Shown here: positions 35,744-40,000 of the stretch, one piece after another | How positions within the stretch are numbered: the stretch's first letter is position 1 | Layout: the number at the start of each line of letters is the position of its first letter | Assembly: GCA_020049805.1 (NCBI GenBank) | Contig: JAGVLN010000010.1 | Coordinates: 1-40,000, forward strand | Reading direction: 5' to 3' | DNA length: 40,000 bases | Source of the DNA: Rickettsiales bacterium | Lineage (GTDB): Bacteria > Pseudomonadota > Alphaproteobacteria > Rickettsiales > JABSSG01 | Made by a program: the position numbers and the translations under genes | The notes under the pieces: model-generated | What the model was told of the DNA's origin: nothing | What the model saw: only the letters and a program-made list of their open reading frames with translations | Database searches by the model: none

Positions 35744-38407
35744 ATGTTAAAACGATTATTACAAAAAGTATTTGGCACTATAAATGATAGACACTTAAGG
35801 TCCTTCGAAAAAATTGTTTCTAAGATAAATGATCTAGAAAAGGATTTTATACCTTTAACAGATAAAGAATTAAAAGAATATACAGAAATACTTCAAAATA
35901 AACTAGCAAATGGTTCTTCATTGGATGATATCTTGCCTGAAGCTTTCGCCTTAGTAAGAGAGGCCTCAAAAAGGGTATTGGGATTACGACATTATGATGT
36001 ACAACTTATGGGAGGCATTGCCTTACATAAAGGGATGATTTCAGAAATGAAAACTGGAGAAGGTAAAACCCTAGTAGCAACTTTACCAGCATATTTAAAT
36101 GCCCTAACAAAAAAAGGTGTGCATATCATTACAGTAAATGACTACCTAGCTAATCGTGACACTGAATGGGTAGGACAAATATATAAATTTTTAGGGTTAT
36201 CTGTAGGCTGTATAATAAGTGGCGTCAGTGATGAAGAAAGAAAAGAAGCATATAATTGCGATATTACTCATTGTACCAATAATGAATTAGGATTTGACTA
36301 TCTAAGGGACAACATGAAATATTCCTTACAGCATGTAGCTCAAAGACCGTTTAATTATGCTATTATTGATGAAGTAGATTCTATCTTAATTGACGAAGCG
36401 AGAACTCCTCTTATTATTTCTGGACCAACTGAAGATAATTCGGAGCTATATTATAAAATTGATAAAATAATACCTAAATTAAAGAAAGATGATTACGATA
36501 TTGATGAAAAATCACGTACAGTAGGATTAAATGATAATGGTATTAATCATATTGAAAAATTACTTACTGAAACTAAATTAATCTCTCCAAATTCTAGCCT
36601 TTATGATATAGAAAATGTCAACATTATTCATCATGTTAATCAAGCGTTAAAAGCACATAAATTATTCAATAAAAATGTTGATTACATGGTTAAAGATAAT
36701 CAAGTATTAATAGTCGACGAATTCACTGGAAGAATAATGGAAGGAAGAAGGTTTTCTGAGGGCTTACATCAAGCTCTTGAAGCTAAAGAATCAGTCCCGA
36801 TTCAAAACGAAAATCAGACTTTAGCTTCAATTACTTTTCAAAATTATTTTAGGCTATATCCAAAATTATCAGGAATGACTGGTACAGCTATGACCGAAGC
36901 TAATGAATTCAGAGATATCTACAACCTGGAAGTAGTATCCATACCAACTAACAATCCAATTACCAGAATTGATGAAGAAGATGAGATATATCGTACTGCT
37001 CAAGAAAAATATGACGCTATTATCAAAGAAATAGAAAAAAGTCATAAAAAACAACAACCTATCCTAGTTGGTACTGTTAGTATAGAAAAATCAGAATATT
37101 TGTCTTCCATGCTCAAGAAAAAGGGCATTAAGCATAACGTACTAAATGCTAAATATCATGAGCAAGAAGCACATATCATAGCTCAAGCTGGTAGGCCAGG
37201 TGCGGTAACAATTGCAACTAATATGGCCGGACGCGGTACAGATATCATGTTAGGCGGTAACCCCGATATGTTAATTAAAGATTTAGCAATTACTAATCAA
37301 GAAGCAATAAGTAAAGAATCGAAAAAAATTAAAGAAAAGGTTAACCAAGATAAAAAAAGCGTAATTGAAGCTGGTGGTTTATTAGTAATTGGCACAGAAA
37401 GGCATGAAAGTAGAAGAATTGATAATCAGCTGAGAGGACGATCTGGTAGGATGGGAGATCCTGGTCGTACTAAATTCTATCTATCATTAGAAGATGATCT
37501 AATGCGAATCTTCGCTTCACAAAAAATATCTAATTTATTAAAAACTCTTGGCTTAAAAGATGGTGAATCTATTTTTCACCCGATGATTAGCCGCACTATC
37601 GAAAAGGCCCAACAAAAGGTTGAAGCTCGTAATTATGACATTAGAAAAAATTTATTAAGATTTGATGATGTAATGAATGATCAAAGAAAAATCATTTATG
37701 AACAAAGATTAGAAATTATGTCTTCTTCAGAAGTACATGATATTGTTACTGATATGTATACTCAACTTAACAATGATTTGGCAGAGCATTTCATCCCAGA
37801 AAAAACTTATAAAGAAAATTGGGATATAGAAGGTCTGAAAAAAAAGTTGCATTATATATATAATAGTGATTGTGAAATTGACTCACTTCTAAACTCAGAT
37901 AATTTTGAATCCAAACATCTTGTAGCTCATTTAGATAGCTTTATAGAACAATTGCTGGAAAACAAAAAAGAAAAATTCGGAGAAGAAATATTTAAACTTG
38001 CTGAACAAAGAATTTTACTAATGACCGTTGATCAATTATGGAAGGACCATTTATTATCTCTAGATCATTTAAGACAAGGTATTTACCTTCGTGCTTATGG
38101 ACAACGTGATCCTCTTAATGAGTATAAAAAGGAAGCATTTACTCGTTTCTCAGATTTACTTACGAATTTACGTGAATTATATATTACTAGATTGAGCCAT
38201 ATGTCCATAGATACTGAACATAATAAACCTGAATCAATGTTATCAAATAACTTTGAGCCTAAATTAACTTCTTACAAAAGTAGAGTTGACCCAGCATTGC
38301 TTGAAAAATCAGCAGAAGTAACAAAATGGGCGAAAGTTGGAAGAAATGAAGCATGCCCATGTGGTTCTGGAAAAAAATTCAAGCATTGCCACGGTAAATT
38401 AAATTAA
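35744..38407 (+). CDS. secA: Protein translocase ATPase SecA
   Basis: Motor of the Sec protein export pathway. Walker A is MKTGEGKT with its core at 104-109, the DEAD-like box is [15 protein letters not shown], and [10 protein letters not shown] and [10 protein letters not shown] close the second ATPase half. The preprotein-binding, scaffold and wing regions ([25 protein letters not shown]) follow. The C-terminal zinc motif is [15 protein letters not shown]. The 887-residue length is normal and the gene is intact. Confidence 0.97.
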   Translation: MLKRLLQKVFGTINDRHLRSFEKIVSKINDLEKDFIPLTDKELKEYTEILQNKLANGSSLDDILPEAFALVREASKRVLGLRHYDVQLMGGIALHKGMISEMKTGEGKTLVATLPAYLNALTKKGVHIITVNDYLANRDTEWVGQIYKFLGLSVGCIISGVSDEERKEAYNCDITHCTNNELGFDYLRDNMKYSLQHVAQRPFNYAIIDEVDSILIDEARTPLIISGPTEDNSELYYKIDKIIPKLKKDDYDIDEKSRTVGLNDNGINHIEKLLTETKLISPNSSLYDIENVNIIHHVNQALKAHKLFNKNVDYMVKDNQVLIVDEFTGRIMEGRRFSEGLHQALEAKESVPIQNENQTLASITFQNYFRLYPKLSGMTGTAMTEANEFRDIYNLEVVSIPTNNPITRIDEEDEIYRTAQEKYDAIIKEIEKSHKKQQPILVGTVSIEKSEYLSSMLKKKGIKHNVLNAKYHEQEAHIIAQAGRPGAVTIATNMAGRGTDIMLGGNPDMLIKDLAITNQEAISKESKKIKEKVNQDKKSVIEAGGLLVIGTERHESRRIDNQLRGRSGRMGDPGRTKFYLSLEDDLMRIFASQKISNLLKTLGLKDGESIFHPMISRTIEKAQQKVEARNYDIRKNLLRFDDVMNDQRKIIYEQRLEIMSSSEVHDIVTDMYTQLNNDLAEHFIPEKTYKENWDIEGLKKKLHYIYNSDCEIDSLLNSDNFESKHLVAHLDSFIEQLLENKKEKFGEEIFKLAEQRILLMTVDQLWKDHLLSLDHLRQGIYLRAYGQRDPLNEYKKEAFTRFSDLLTNLRELYITRLSHMSIDTEHNKPESMLSNNFEPKLTSYKSRVDPALLEKSAEVTKWAKVGRNEACPCGSGKKFKHCHGKLN

Positions 38408-38411
38408 GTTT

Positions 38412-38441
38412 TTGACAAGTAATAAGCTTTTATAGCATTAT
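38412..38441 (+). promoter_or_regulatory. Candidate promoter of the small lipoprotein gene
   Basis: TTGACA (38412-38417), a perfect -35, precedes CATTAT (38436-38441, 4/6) with an 18-nt spacer, beginning 5 nt after the secA stop. It is 34 nt before the GTG start of the lipoprotein. Confidence 0.45.
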
Positions 38442-38474
38442 TTAAGTAATAGAAGTGTCAAATGGAGAACTATT

Positions 38475-38636
38475 GTGAAAATGATAAAATATATTCTTCT
38501 TGTTAGTTTATTAGCTTTAAATTTAGGCTGCGTAACTAAACCACGTGTTATAAAAAGCCCTTGCGTAGATAATCAATATAGCGACACTGCTACTCCTTGC
38601 ATCAGACGCCCTGTAAATGATAAGTGGCTAGCTTAA
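38475..38636 (+). CDS. Small 53-residue lipoprotein
   Basis: A GTG start (38475) with GGAG 7 nt upstream opens a 53-residue frame: MKMIKYILLVSLLALNLGC, then a mature part of 35 residues. The lipobox LNLGC puts lipidated Cys at 19. The mature chain has two more cysteines (SPC, TPC) and ends RRPVNDKWLA. Size and layout resemble small VirB7-like lipoproteins and entericidin-type peptides, but identity is not established. GTG is preferred to ATG 38481, which is too far from the ribosome site. A short hairpin (GGCTAG/CTAGCC, 38626-38644) covers the stop. Confidence 0.65.
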   Translation: MKMIKYILLVSLLALNLGCVTKPRVIKSPCVDNQYSDTATPCIRRPVNDKWLA

Positions 38637-38734
38637 TTCTAGCCTTAAGATAATCTGTAGTTGATCAATTGCTCGTAATCTTATTACGCAGATTAGTAAC
38701 GTTTATTATGGTGGCATACATGTGAGAATAAATT

Positions 38735-39216
38735 ATGGATGATATCGTAGATGCACCAGATGCTTAGGGGAATTTTTAAAACCTACAGATAAAATCCTCC
38801 TCCCCCTTATATTGGCGCTATTTCGAGTTGCTGGCATATATATGGAATAATATTGGACAAAGAATTTAGCAATAAAGAATATTTTAAAGCACATCGCATT
38901 ACAGTAGATAGCTATTGCTGCTCAACACATTGGCAATCAACAGGATCGTAGAGCAAGACAATCAGCAAATTTGCATTTAATATCTTTATATCTATGTTTT
39001 ATTAGAAAATTAGATACTAATTATATATTAAAATTCCTTAAAGACGCTACTAAAATAAAAAAAGACTGGCCTCCTATCTTACAAATTAATAACCCCAACT
39101 GGTTAACAGTAAACGATGTCGTCAAGGCTAGAGATTTAGAAGAACACACCAAATATGTAAAAGAATGGGAAAAGTCAGTATGGAATCTTATACAGATTAT
39201 CATGCCGACATTATAA
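38735..39216 (+). pseudogene. Decayed DUF5946 family gene with several frameshifts
   Basis: Pieces of one DUF5946-type protein lie in different frames. CTRCLGEFLKPTDKI reads from 38752 and YIGAISSCWHIYGIILDKEFSNKEYFKAHRITVDSY from 38808 in another frame. Dropping one T at 38915-38916 then gives AAQHIGNQQDRRARQSANLHLISLYLCFIRKLD and the end (WPPILQINNPNWLTVNDVV...EWEKSVWNL) in the first frame. The order CxxC, P-IGA-CW, HRLTVDSY-QH, QS-HL-L and L-V-DV is that of DUF5946, whose function is unknown. One change lies near 38797-38807, one at 38915, and the N-terminus is also broken: ATG 38735 hits a stop after ten codons in a third frame. Only the last part is an open frame (38971-39216). Confidence 0.7.
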
Positions 39217-39351
39217 AATCATACAGAGACTTTTACTCTCAAGCCCGATAATCATTGCGTAATTAAAATAAGATTATTGAATAATTTAAGAAACAAACTG
39301 TAAATTTAAGTAATGGTACAAAGGTAGTGATGCGTCAAAATAGTATGACTG

Positions 39352-39377
39352 GAAGATATGCTCGAAAGCTTATCTTC
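39352..39377 (-). terminator. Stem-loop just after the 16S rRNA 3' end
   Basis: On the minus strand GAAGATA-A-GCT, loop TTCG, AGC-A-TATCTTC forms a 10-bp stem with one A/A mismatch, 12 nt past the 16S 3' end. The T run after it is weak (CTATTTTG, some 10 nt on), so it may be a processing or stabilising hairpin as much as a terminator. Confidence 0.5.
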
Positions 39378-39389
39378 ATTTAGTCTTTG

Positions 39390-40000
<611 letters not shown>

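Overview
The window is AT-rich and looks like the chromosome of an obligate intracellular alphaproteobacterium of the order Rickettsiales, probably family Rickettsiaceae. The reasons are a 16S rRNA gene with no tRNA or 23S gene in the 750 bases after it, a long isocitrate dehydrogenase with an extra C-terminal domain, an AmpG-type permease, a secreted parvulin, a probable DUF2748 protein, an EgtD-like/CqsS-like/LysE gene set, and decaying genes. Genus cannot be decided from the sequence alone. The group II intron, giant repeat protein and defence-type genes suggest a member with a larger accessory genome than the typical tick- and louse-borne rickettsiae.

Region by region. Positions 1-8.8 kb are accessory: the 3' end of a group II intron, a 763-residue FG-GAP repeat protein with a C-terminal membrane anchor, an ABC exporter, a frameshifted PAP2 phosphatase, and a small island next to tRNA-Met. 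The island holds a SIR2-domain protein and, convergent with it, a CD-NTase followed by a DUF6602 PD-(D/E)xK-like protein. From 8.9 to 22.3 kb the genes are mostly housekeeping: GDPD, peroxiredoxin, dprA-topA, icd, rnhB, an OmpA-like lipoprotein, polyprenyl synthase, MFS permease, LysM/M23 endopeptidase and DUF2748.

Positions 22.4-25.7 kb hold a compact operon: an EgtD-fold methyltransferase, a CqsS-like sensor kinase and a LysE-type exporter. It is preceded by a dense inverted-repeat region. Positions 25.7-27.6 kb hold three orphan genes; the last ends in CAVQ, a eukaryotic CaaX prenylation signal. From 27.6 to 38.4 kb come mreC/mreB, DUF1467, gltX, def-fmt-truA, ampG, a parvulin and secA. 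The end has a small lipoprotein gene, a decayed DUF5946 gene and the 3' part of the 16S rRNA gene.

The best candidates for something undescribed are the CD-NTase/DUF6602/SIR2 island, the methyltransferase-kinase-exporter operon (a possible make-export-sense circuit), and the CaaX-ending protein (a possible host-prenylated effector). These functions are inference. Motifs, frames and repeats were read directly; family names rest on motif recognition without database searches.
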